Below, piece by piece: positions 11,216 through 21,422 of a stretch of DNA of 64,000 nt. The DNA lies in NCBI GenBank assembly GCA_023014335.1, contig JAECYW010000013.1, positions 930,001-994,000 on the forward strand, in the 5' to 3' direction. Each line of letters begins with the position of its first letter. Within the stretch, counting starts at the first letter, position 1. This DNA comes from Galerina marginata (Eukaryota > Basidiomycota > Agaricomycetes > Agaricales > Galerinaceae). Position numbers and translations under genes: made by a program. The notes under the pieces were generated by a model that saw only the letters and a list, made by a program, of their open reading frames with translations, did not search any database and had not been told where the DNA came from.

Positions 11216-14110
11216 ATGGCAGGAAAGGGTAAATCCGCTTCCGCCTCCTCTTCCCTCCGGCACAGGTCGACCGCTGGGCCCTCCGAACCCACCAAGTTGG
11301 AGTATGAGAACACGCAGGACGACGAGCATGTTGACGTCGTTTATCAGAACCCTGTACGTGATTTTCTTCTGTCGTCCTGCTGGGCGCTTTGCTAATAGCT
11401 TGTCGTGGGTGTTTAGAAAGACAGGAATCCAATAGAGTTGTTGCTGGAGTCCTCGAAGGGAAGTGCGATCGTCGTTGCAATTCTGACAGCGTTATCGTTC
11501 GCACTACGGTTCTACAAAATCAACCACCCGGACCAGGTTGTGTGAGTTGTCTAATTTGTGCTTTGCCCTATGTATATACATGACTTATGTCGTGCATCAC
11601 AGCTTCGATGAAGTTCACTTCGGAAAATTCGCGTCACATTACCTCACGCGCCAATACTACTTCGACGTTCACCCTCCTTTCGCAAAGTTGCTCTTCGGTT
11701 TGGCCGGCTGGTTTGTTGGTTTTGACGGATCGTTTACCTTCGACACCATCGGCGATAGTTACACCACCGCTCACGTCCCCTACGTCGGCCTGCGAGCGCT
11801 TCCCGCCATCTTAGGCAGTCTCACGATTCCGGTTGTCTATGGTATCATGAAAGAGAGCGGCTACTCAACGGTTATCGCGGCTTTCTCTGCAGCTATCCTC
11901 CTCTTCGGTACGTGCCCTGTCAGTAGCGGTCGTTTCATGTTTCTTATTTCCGAATTTGATAGACAATGCTCACATCGCACAATCACGCTTGATTCTTTTG
12001 GACGCTACGCTAATCTTCTTCATGACCGTCACTATGTATGCCTATATCCGCTTCCGCAAGCTTCGCTATAGGTAGGCGTCAATTTGCCGTATATTTATCT
12101 TACGGCCGCTGATATCCGTGCTCAGGGAATTTACGACGGAATGGTGGACGTGGCTCACTCTCACTGGCGTTTTCATGGCATGCACATGGGGATCCAAGGT
12201 CAACGGTATTCTTACCGTGTTCGCTATTGGGTTTGCGGTGTTAATTGACTTATGGGATCTCCTGGACTACAAGAAAGAAGGGAATACCATGGTATGCTCC
12301 AGCTATTTTTAGCACGTGTGGATTTTTCTCATGTAATTTGAAGGAATATTTCTGGAGGCATTTCACTGCCCGAGCTATTGGACTTATCCTCGTCCCTTTC
12401 GTCATTTACCTATCCTTCTTCTGGATTCACTTCAAAATTCTTAGTCAATCTGGCCCCGGTGACAGCTTCATGAGTCCTGCTTTCCAGGAAACTCTTGCCG
12501 GAAATGAGATGTTGTTAAACAGCAAAGGTTTGTTGTCCTCTTCGACAGCCGTGGGGCATTTCTCATGAAATTACCAGAAATCCACTACTATGACACCATT
12601 GTCATGAGACACAAGGACACGAAAACCTTTTTGCACTCGCACGTTGAGCGCTACCCTTTAACGTACGCCGACGGACGTATTAGCAGTCAAGGTTAGAACT
12701 CCACTTTTCTGGGCTCCATCAACCAATGTTAATTTACTTCTCTATTAGGTCAACAGGTTACTGGATATGGCCACAATGACACCAACAACCACTGGAAGGT
12801 CATTCCTACCAAAGCTCTTCCCGAGACTGGACGTGGCCGTATTGTGCGCAACGAGGATGTCGTCCAGCTCCTTCACGTTAACACGCAAACCCACCTTCTT
12901 TCCCATGATGTTGCTTCTCCCCTGATGCCCACTAATCAGGAATTCACAACCTGGCCCAAAGACGACCACACCAGGCACAACGACACTCTCTTCCAGGTTG
13001 TGCTCGTCAATGGTGGCCCCAACGAAGCGTGGAAGACCAAGTCTGGCCACTTCAGACTCATTCATATTCCCACAAAGGTCTCGATGTGGACGCATCCTGA
13101 ACAGCTCCCTGAGTGGGCTTTCAAACAACAAGAGATTAACGGTAACAAGAACCCCACCGAGAGGACGGCAACTTGGTATGTCGATGAAATTGTTCTTGAA
13201 GGTAAGCTGTTTTCGAGGTTTTGTATTTTTTGTATGAGGCTGAGTCGTTTTTAAGCTCTGGAAGAAGACAGAGAGGAGGAAAAGAAACCCGCTAAAGTTC
13301 CGAAGTCGATGAACTTTTTCAGGAAGTTCGGCGAACTACAGCTCCTCATGGTACAGCACAACGCTGGACTGACCGCGTCGCATCCTTATGCGAGCAACCC
13401 TATCAACTGGCCGTTCCTCCTTAGCGGCATCAGCTTCTGGACTGAGAACGATGCGAAGAAGCAGATCTACCTCATTGGTAATATCATTGGATGGTGGACA
13501 TGTACTGTCGCTCTTTCGATCTATATTGGTATCCTCGGTGCCGACCTTTTAGCAAGGCGTCGTGGAATGGACCCCATCCCCGATCGTGAGTCATCTATTT
13601 CAGTGGTCAACACTCTGACTTAACCTACTTTACAGCCGTCCGAAACCGTCTCTGGAACAACACCGGCTTTTTCCTCCTCGTCTGGGCCGTCCACTACCTT
13701 CCGTTCTTCTTGATGAACCGTCAGCTCTTCATCCATCATTACCTCCCCTCCCATGTTGCCTCTGCCCTCATCGCGGGAGCTGTACTCAACTTTGTCTTGA
13801 GCGAAACCATCAACTACCCCATCTCGCTCCGCGGCAGTAAAACGAAGCCCAAACCTTCTCAATATTCTGATATTGGTCTGAAGGGACCCGTTATTCTTGC
13901 CGGCTTCAGCTTTGTCGCGTTCTTGATGTTTATCTTCCTTGCACCTCTGACTTATGGTACACCTGGGTATGTCATTTGCCATCCTCGTTTAATTTTTTCT
14001 GTTGTTTAACCCCTCTGCTATTCAGGTTGACGGGCGAGCAAGTCAATAGCAAGAGATTGCTTTCGACTTGGACCTTACACTTCGCGGCGAAATTGACAGG
14101 AGATGCGTAA
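11216..14110 (+). CDS. PMT4: Protein O-mannosyltransferase, Pmt4 subfamily
   Basis: Endoplasmic-reticulum membrane enzyme that transfers mannose from dolichyl-phosphate-mannose to Ser/Thr of secretory and membrane proteins. The product is roughly 760 residues in many exons. After a short Ser-rich N-terminus come a first membrane segment (IVVAILTALSFALRF) and the catalytic luminal loop FDEVHFGKFASHYL with its Asp-Glu pair and DVHPPFAKLLF. Several membrane helices follow, then a luminal MIR region containing SGPGDSFMSPAFQETL, GQQVTGYGHNDTNNHW, LLSHDVASPLMPTNQE, FKQQEINGNK and TWYVDEI. The C-terminal helices include IYLIGNIIGWW and HHYLPSHVA. FGKFASHYL and the VASPLMPTNQE wording match Pmt4 rather than Pmt1 or Pmt2, as I recall the families. 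Pmt4 acts as a homodimer and prefers membrane-anchored Ser/Thr-rich substrates. Confidence 0.93.
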
Positions 14111-14601
14111 TTGAGTCGATAGAAAAGTGAAGAGACTGGAAGATGGTAAACATGCTTTGCAATACCCCCGTGTATATAGTATTTCCGATGCCTGAGCAAC
14201 GTAATGGTCACCGTATGAATAATGCCTGGATTACTTCGGGTAGGTTTTGGATGTGTATCTCGGAGGTACGGGAAAAAAATTAGGAGAGGTCGATCCTCGG
14301 GTTTATTTAAACGTAGGGAGAGAGGAATGGATTCTTGTTTTCATGTGGTCATGGGGAAATGTGAAAGCCGCGGTAATTGAATAGATAGTATGCAAGAAAT
14401 AAACAGTAAATGTTTCCCATAGCTAAAGCACTTATATGCTGCATCCCAGTCTCGATACACGGTGGTACAGTTACAGGGAGGAAATGAAGAGTCATAAAGC
14501 CCAAATGATGTAAACGTGGCATCAGAACAGAGAGTTAATCGTAAGGTTAATTGAGAAAATATTTAAGGATACCTCCTGTCCACGAAAAATTTTCGCGCCA
14601 G
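14111..14601. other. Convergent 3' flanks
   Basis: 491 bp between the PMT4 stop (+) and the bZIP stop (-), so it should carry the 3' ends of both transcripts. It is A/T-richer than its neighbours. I see no gene, RNA or repeat. Confidence 0.5.
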
Positions 14602-15513
14602 CTACGTAGATTCCTCTCTACTTCGCTTTGTCCCAGCCGATACTGGTGCCGGGGGAGGAACTGGATTGGGTGCTTGAACAGCGCCAGTGACTCCAACGAC
14701 CAAACCCTTGAGCCAGCCGTTCTCTCTGCGCAATCCCTCGCACTCCCTCTCAAGCCCCGTCACCTTGGTTTCCAGTTCCTTCGCCCTGTTCTCTAGAGCA
14801 GCTTCTCTTTCCTTCTTCTTCATCCTGAAACGGGCACTCGCAGCGGTATTCCTGCGGCGCTTGTCTTCACCCGGCGAAAGTGTGGATGGGGGCATGCTGT
14901 CCTCCCGGTAGGTAGGAGACTCGGAGCTAGCCACGGACTGCTTGCGGGTGCGCGCACGTTTGACTGGGGCCTGTGGTTCTTCTCCGGTATCGGGGTTGGT
15001 GCGCGAGTAGGACGGAGGCGCAGGGGGGGCATATTGCGGTGGGCCGGAGCTGAAGGACGGATTCTGGGCGGAGTGGAGCGCCAGAAGCTGGGCGAGAGAG
15101 GGTGCGATAGTATTAGGGTGCTGGGGCTGGGAAGCATGGCCTGTGAAGGCGTCGACGCTGAACCCGGCTAGGAAGCTGTTGATGTCGAAGAGGTTGCCAG
15201 GGATCGGGGTCTGGTAGTGGGTACCCTGGCCGACGTTTGACTCGTTGCCGCCATTGACATGACCGTCCTGGGTTGTTTTTTCTCCAGGATTGGCAGATCT
15301 GCTTTCCTCGTCTTCATCCTCTACCGAAGAGCGTTTCTTGTGCTCGTCATTTCTCGACGCAAGGGGTTCCTCCAATTCAAAAGGAAGATTAGTCCAGAGG
15401 TCGAGCTGGGAGGTGAGATCAGGGTAGGCCTGTCCCAAGAGCAAATTGTGGGAGTCGGCCGAGTCCTGGACGGGATGAACGACGTTGAGGCCTTGGATGT
15501 TGGATGGAGGCAT
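14602..15513 (-). CDS. bZIP transcription factor, CYS3/MetR-like
   Basis: Intronless gene for a 303-residue nuclear regulator. The basic region and zipper occupy about residues 215-275: KRRRNTAASARFRMKKKEREAAL, given here in parts as KRRRNTAASARFR and MKKKEREAAL, followed by heptads ending in ENGWLKGLVV. The invariant N-x-x-A-A-x-x-R is present as NTAASARFR. The combination NTAASARFR(M/I)KKK and WLKGLV is what I recall of Neurospora CYS-3 and Aspergillus MetR, which activate sulfur-assimilation genes when sulfur is limiting. The rest is disordered and rich in Ser, Pro and Gln, with a nuclear-localisation-like VKRARTRK near residue 185. Assignment to the sulfur regulator rather than another Gcn4-like bZIP is inferred from the DNA-binding segment alone. 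The gene is convergent with PMT4. Confidence 0.82.
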   Translation of the reverse strand: MPPSNIQGLNVVHPVQDSADSHNLLLGQAYPDLTSQLDLWTNLPFELEEPLASRNDEHKKRSSVEDEDEESRSANPGEKTTQDGHVNGGNESNVGQGTHYQTPIPGNLFDINSFLAGFSVDAFTGHASQPQHPNTIAPSLAQLLALHSAQNPSFSSGPPQYAPPAPPSYSRTNPDTGEEPQAPVKRARTRKQSVASSESPTYREDSMPPSTLSPGEDKRRRNTAASARFRMKKKEREAALENRAKELETKVTGLERECEGLRRENGWLKGLVVGVTGAVQAPNPVPPPAPVSAGTKRSREEST

Positions 15514-16580
15514 GGGCGTATGAACGGCGTAACGTTAAAGAAGACGTTGTTATCGGGAGGTAAAAGATAAGCAGCGGAGATAGCGGATGCTATATATCAA
15601 TAACGTGACTGTTGCAACGTCATTGGCAACGCACTGCGGTTGAACGTTGAACTTTGAACCACTACCATCGATCTGTATCTCGTGTACTTAGTACTACGAT
15701 GTTGTGAGTGTCCTTCGCACCTTACTGTCTGTAGTATTTCACATTTCATTCAAGGAGGCTACTCCCTGGCCCAATCTTTTTCGACTTGTACAACTTTGTG
15801 GAGCCCTTTGAGCATGCTGTATGTTTGCAATAATAGGTCAATTCGCACTCCCTGCTGTTGAACAGGAAGGAGGACTCGGCCGATGGGCTACCCCACAATT
15901 CCAGTGGGGCTTAAGCCACTACCTCTGTCCTTTGTAACAGTTAGGACGTCAACAAAACGATGGCACCGGGGCCTATGTCAACAACATTACGGCGGCAACG
16001 ACAAGTGTGAAATTGAACGTTACTGGATTCGTCTTCAAGTGCTTTGTATAGCCCTCATTCCCCCGTCTGTGCCGAAAGTGGTCTAAGCAACCGTCTTCCA
16101 CCTTGAAAGGACCGCGCGTCCAACGCGCGTCAAATCCCAATGTATGCAATCGACAGTGACACTCGCCGCGGGATGTGTACGGATTGTGCCGTGAATGATG
16201 AGCGCAGGCCGCAGATGTTCTCGGATTGGCGAGCTTTTTCTGACTGGATGAATACGTTCTACTATCAAACCATCGAGACTAGATAGGATGATCCTCACTG
16301 CTGATGCCTTCTAATACATTCCCTCTTCATTCACTGAACTTCATAAGAATTTTCGTAGACAGGTAACAGTATCTTGTGATTATCATTGAGAGATGGGTTC
16401 ACAAAATGAATCGGTATCGTAAAACTAAGAATCGGGTTTTGATTTGGGCAGGGCATACAAGACAACAAGGCCAAAGAGGGAGCCAAGGTAATTGTGAATT
16501 GACTGAATGGGATTTCAACTAGCCGTTCATGCACCGAAGAGGTGCTGAATTGTGGTTAAGTCGTCTTTATTGTCCCCACC
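15514..16580. other. Divergent intergenic region
   Basis: 1.07 kb between the bZIP start (-) and the MVP1 start (+). It holds the bZIP TATA element, CCAAT-like pentamers (inverted at about 15620 and forward at about 15770) and a small imperfect stem-loop at about 15890 (CCCCAC / GTGGGG). A 67-codon frame at 15883 has no recognisable content. Confidence 0.5.
15590..15597 (-). promoter_or_regulatory. TATA box of the bZIP gene
   Basis: A TATATA run on the minus strand lies about 75 bp upstream of the ATG at 15513, the usual place for a fungal TATA element. Position is the only evidence. Confidence 0.45.
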
Positions 16581-19149
16581 ATGTTCAACGCACCCCGGCC
16601 TGCTCAGCGATACACCGGAAATACCTCAAATGGGTTTGGAGGTAGCTTTGTGGACGAAAATCCGTTGTCGAATTCCGTCTATGACGATGGGCTTGATCCC
16701 TGGAGCGCTGCACCGAGCCCCACACCAACACCAATGCCGCAAGCACCCGCCTCGGTTTTCAGCGCAGTGATAGGTAGATAATTTCTACTGCCCGTGGAGG
16801 TTACTACTAAAGACAAACGCTGCAGCTGATGCTACTGTTCCATCCATATACCATCGGTCGTATGCTGCGGTCGACCCGAGTAACACAGGGGAAACCTCCG
16901 TCAACGCCTTGTCTCGTGTGTTAAGCACGTCGGCTCTCCCAGCCAGTACTATTGACAGGGTAAGTTCTACTAGTTATGCTAGAAGCTCTGCTGATCGAAG
17001 CACCAAGATCGTCAACCTGGTTAGCTCGCGTCCAAGAGTGTCCAAACTCGAGTTCTTCGTCGCTTTAGCGCTTGTTGCCCTTGCGCAGTCAGGGAAAGGT
17101 TCGTCGTTGGATGTATTCCGTCCATACGTTGTCCTTATGATCTGTTGTAGACGTGAGCATTGAGCAAGTTGCTGCACTCTCCTCCCAGAATACCCTTCCC
17201 GAACCCACGCTCGATCTCGACCGGCTTCAGCCCTCTGTATCTACGATTGCGCCTACACCCATCCGAAGAAACACGAACCCTGCCATTCGAGCTCCTCTCC
17301 CGGCGTATTCCTCCGACGACCCATGGAATTCGAACCCCAACCCCCGCTCCGCAGGCGTACCTTCCAACACCGCATTTGGAGTTGATGGACTGCCGAATGG
17401 CACCACTTCAAGCTTGGCTGGGACTGGGTTGCCCAGTGAATGGTGGAAGAAGCAAGAGACCATCAAAGTTAGCATTCTAGGCCAGCAAGGATTTATTCTT
17501 AATAGATATACGGTGTACGAAGTTTTGTCTGATGTAAGTGGTTCTTGGAACAAAGATACTCTTGACTTACGTCCTAATAGCGAAGGCCAAATTCGGTAGC
17601 TCGTCGATACTCTGAATTTGCTTTCCTTTGGGATGTTCTTGTCAGACGTTATCCGTTCCGTCTTTTCCCAGCATTGCCCCCAAAACGAGTGGGAGGTAAG
17701 TAGAGTATAACCCTTCAATCTTAATATTCTGACCTTTCCTTAGCTGATGAACAATTCTTGGAACAAAGAAGGTAAACTGAGTCATCTTGGTGCCCTTGTG
17801 TTTACTCATTTTGCATTCAAGACGGGGCTTAGCCAGGGCTCTTAACTTTGTTGTGTTTGTGGACTTGCCTTATTGTCGAAGGTTCAGAACTAATGTGGCT
17901 ATTTCGTCTAGAAACCATCCTATCCTCAAAGACGATGGTGTATTGGCTGTATTCCTCAGCGAACCCTCTTTCGAAACATGGCGAAAGCAAACCGCCATTA
18001 CTTTGGAAGAAGAATCGGCGTCGCGCCGAGTGGACAGAATCGAGGAGATGACTATCCCAAGCGATCTAGAAGACAAACTTGCGTACGACATGCGATGCCG
18101 TTTCCCACTCTATACGTTCTGATGTTCACTCGGACAGAGCTGTGCGAGGGAAGATAGCTCCTCTTATCGAGCACTGGCAAAGGATATGCATACTTGCAGA
18201 GCGCATAATTAAAAGACGCGAAGCAGCTGCGGTACGAACACCAGCTCTACGTCGAGCCTTTCTGCCGACTCACTTCACCTTACCCGAACTTTCTCCCTCC
18301 TCAACGAATGTGTCTCTACCCGAATCGCCCTCAATGACGGGATCTCTTTCACAATCTTTCTTGGGTTTCAATATCGCGTTCTCTGATTCTCAGGGAGACC
18401 TTGCGAGATTGACGAACACTCTTCGGGCGGTGGTCGAAGTTAACGAGACGTGTTGGAGAGGAGATGACTGTGAGCTGTCAAACGGGGTGCGCGCGGGACT
18501 GGGCCAAGTCGCTGCTCATACTCAGAGGCACTCGGAGATATCTGAAATACGGGTGCGTCACCTTGATACTATTCACCCTACCCACTCTAACGTGACTACA
18601 GTCTCGCGGCCTTCAGGACACTACATTAGAGTCAATCAAAGTAAGCTTTTCTATGGCTTATTTTTCTGCAAATGCTGATGATTTTGTTCGTAGGCTCAGC
18701 GAGATCTATATCTTGCCACTCGAGACCTGTTTATCCGGCACGACAGGCTATCTCTCGACCAAGTAGAACGCTTGAAGAAGAGGATAGAAACAACCTCTGT
18801 GAAACTTGATGGTATTCGAACCGCACAGAAGGAAAACTGGCAGGAGGAGGTGGAACGGTTGACTGCCATGATTGAAAAAGACCAAGCTACGATTGCTGCT
18901 CAGCTCAGTAGACGTGTCTTCATACGCGCTTGGTTCGTGACACTTGGGCTGCATTGTTGTGTGGCTTGTACTCATTGCTTTGTTGATAGCATGTGGCACG
19001 AACTTCGCGTGGTCCTACACAACCGAGAGAATGCGCTCTTGACTCAAGCCGTGAAGAGCTTTGCCCGCGAAGAGCACGAATACGCGGAGAATGTCGCCAA
19101 TAACTGGGAATCCCTATCAGAAGCTGTCGAGGGCATGCCCTTCGAGTGA
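16581..19149 (+). CDS. MVP1: Sorting nexin Mvp1 (PX-BAR)
   Basis: Endosomal sorting nexin (SNX8 relative) that binds PI3P and helps retrieve cargo from endosomes to the Golgi. The inferred product is about 640 residues in roughly ten exons, starting at the ATG at 16581. The N-terminus has an EH-like helical stretch (SVNALSRVLSTSALP, VSKLEFFVALALVALAQ). The PX domain near the middle starts at TIKVSILGQQGFILNRYTVYEV and contains RRYSEFAFLWDVLVRRYP, the RRYSEF lipid-binding core, and LPPKR. A BAR-like coiled C-terminus follows (LVRGKIAPLIEHWQ region, LSLDQVERLKKRIETT, ENWQEEVERLTAMIEKD) and ends with MWHELRVVLHNRENALL. Domain order and the N-terminal PRPAQRY-type start agree with fungal Mvp1. 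Exon joins were chosen to keep the frame across PX; the 17.8 kb join is the least certain. Confidence 0.87.
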
Positions 19150-19500
19150 GCCCACCTCACACGGACAACTGTTGCATATTATGTCTAGTAACGAGCACCT
19201 CATGACAACCTTTGCCTTCTTTGTTTAACGATTTCTATACAACATCCTTTACGGCCGGAAACTCCTACTTAAAAGAATGTTTATTGTTTGGGGACCTTTG
19301 TTCGGTGTTAGCGAGTGATGATCGATGTGACGTGGGCCATGATGCATGAGGGACGGGAAGGACAATCCCACCGTCGATGCGGGACCATTGCCAATATTGG
19401 GAATTGCAGGACAATGCGAATCGCGCCTTGACGATGAAAACTTGCCAGACTGGGATCGAAAGCCACTGGTGGCACACTTCACGATCACGTGACCCTAATC
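19150..19500. other. Intergenic, 3' flank of MVP1
   Basis: Short spacer with the presumed MVP1 3' untranslated region, then an upstream region for the TATA-bearing locus that starts near 19.5 kb. No gene seen. Confidence 0.4.
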
Positions 19501-19507
19501 TATATAA
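19501..19507 (+). promoter_or_regulatory. TATA box (TATATAA)
   Basis: A consensus TATATAA is followed by a CT-rich leader (CCTCACTCCTTTCTCTTC) and an ATG in good context at 19571. This is the cleanest core promoter in the window and points to transcription on + from about 19530. Confidence 0.65.
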
Positions 19508-19570
19508 CACGCCCCTTTCTTGCAACTCTTCCTCACTCCTTTCTCTTCATCGCGCTCGCCACCGCCATCG

Positions 19571-20937
19571 ATGCCTCTCGCAAGAACTTTAACTTCGCTC
19601 TTTCTGCTGGCCTTGCTCGCCTGTGAGTTCGTATCTCGCTCAATGTCAAGTTATCCGCCTTTGAGTCGTGGTGCTGTGCACCCTCCGGGCGATTGTGCTA
19701 CTGATGTCTACTAAGTGTTCCCGACCCGTCCTCTCTCCTCTCTCGTTGTCTGCGTCACCTCGCCTAGTGCATATTGTGATACCTTCTGGATTTTTGTGGA
19801 GGTTTCTTTTCCGTCTTGGTGAGTCACCTGCTTATTTTTCCTTTGTCTCTGTACTTGCTACTTACTGACCCATCTTACAGTTATGCGTTCTCTTTTTCGA
19901 GCAATTTTGTTTTATCCTGAAGATATCTGGACTGTGCTTATTGACTGGCAAGGGATATTGTGCTATATTCTCGCTTGGTGTCATCGACGGCTCTTCAGAT
20001 TATTTTGTTCTAGTGAGTGTATGCGCCTCTATTCTGTGTGGCTGACTCCTCTGTGGACTATCTTTCTATTTCATCTCCTGCAAATCTCCCGTGTCTGAAA
20101 TAAGTGAGAATGATTATTGCTTCCGGCTATTGGGTTGTTTTAGTGAGTCTTTCTGATCGATGCTCTCTGGTTGAATGCTGCTGCTTTGCTTTGGTTCTGT
20201 CTTGGGTCAAGCTCCCGTCCATGTTTGTCTCCGAGAATAACCGTGGTTTGTGCCTCCTCCTGATGTATGCTTGCTAAACATCTTTGTTGTGGTCGCGTCG
20301 CCTAGTTCCTGCCTCTGCGTTACCAATTATGCTGAAGAATTTTTATTAAGGCTCAGATTCCTCGTCCAGCCCATACAGTTTTTTCTTGACTGGTGCATTG
20401 TCTATCGAATGTTTCTCTCTAGCTTCTTTTCTTTCTGTTTCTTTCTTTCTGTTGTGATTCTCCTCTGGCTATTTCTCGTGTCAATTTTGTGAGGGTCTTC
20501 TCTTCCTTGGGCTTCCACTCGTCGTGTGTCCATAAATGTGGTCTGTTCCCTGGATCCAGATCTTTGCCTGCGTGGCGAAGTAACTGACGCCTGTGTCAAT
20601 CATTTTTGTTCTCAACTTTCATGTTCTCTTGACGTCGTAGAGCTCAACTGTCGTGGTGTCCGGAAAGATGAGTTGAGTCCTTCTTTTCTGTGGTCATCGA
20701 ATATTGACCATGATATTTGCAGGGTTGTCGCGGGGTCGGCGACCCCGGTGAGTACATTGTCTACAATTCGAATTCATCTATTCTGACTGCCTTACACGCT
20801 TTCTAGTTTTCATATTTCCCGCTCGGAATTGGACTGGACCGCAGAATGGTAAGTATTACAGACCGTTCTTCACCCTAATTCTTCTTTCAAAACTATTTAG
20901 CAGAATTATAAAGAGTTACGCTGCCTTGGAATGTAGC
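19571..20937 (+). other. Multi-intron transcribed locus, coding status unknown
   Basis: Downstream of a good TATA box I see a chain of fungal splice signals on +. Donors GTGAGT or GTAAGT lie at about 19622, 19818, 20012, 20140, 20752 and 20848; acceptors follow with CTGAC-type branch points (for example the 62-nt intron 19818-19880). The first exon would encode a signal-peptide-like MPLARTLTSLFLLALLA. Frames of the next exons can be joined and are very hydrophobic, and the last exons could end in a short tail at a TAG near 20937. The sense strand is T-rich, so any frame would look hydrophobic and coding cannot be told from a spliced non-coding RNA. It could also supply upstream leader exons of the acetyltransferase gene. 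I do not recognise it. Confidence 0.4.
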
Positions 20938-21422
20938 CGCAGGGCTTCATATCAACTTGTTAGATAGCTGGGGAATAGATTTCGCATTTGTTTTAATGAT
21001 CGTTATGACTGAATAGAAAACCCCGTCTGTTCAAGTTCTCCTCAAGTATTGTCTAGAGAATACACCGGCATGATCATCACACTGTCAAAATATGCTATCC
21101 AATGGTGCTAAGGACCGATTCGCACAAGACATTTTTTGGGTGGCAAGAGAAAAAGATTCGGCGGAGGGGTCTTTGTTAGACGCGTTCGTTTGAAAGGTCT
21201 TCGAGGAATTTGTTGACTCCTTTGTCAACGACGTTAACGGAGGGAATACTCTGGGAGTACTTTCCTTACGACTAGTGCTATTTAAAGCCGTGGGAATACC
21301 GATCAAAAATTTGCCTCTTCCTCCGTCGACTTGCGTTGCTTCTGGACTGGACCGATATCCACCTATCTGGTCGAAATCGAAGGATCCGAAACCATTGCCA
21401 AATAATCGTGAAGGGGTTCTGA
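20938..21422. other. Intergenic upstream of KRE33
   Basis: 485 bp before the ATG of the RNA acetyltransferase. Presumed promoter and leader; no TATA box or other gene recognised. Confidence 0.4.

Noticed and set aside
20261..20336. Possible C/D box snoRNA (TGATGTA ... CTGA)
   Set aside because: No terminal stem, and the CTGA/C motifs in this locus are better explained as intron branch points. Kept only as a question within the unknown locus.
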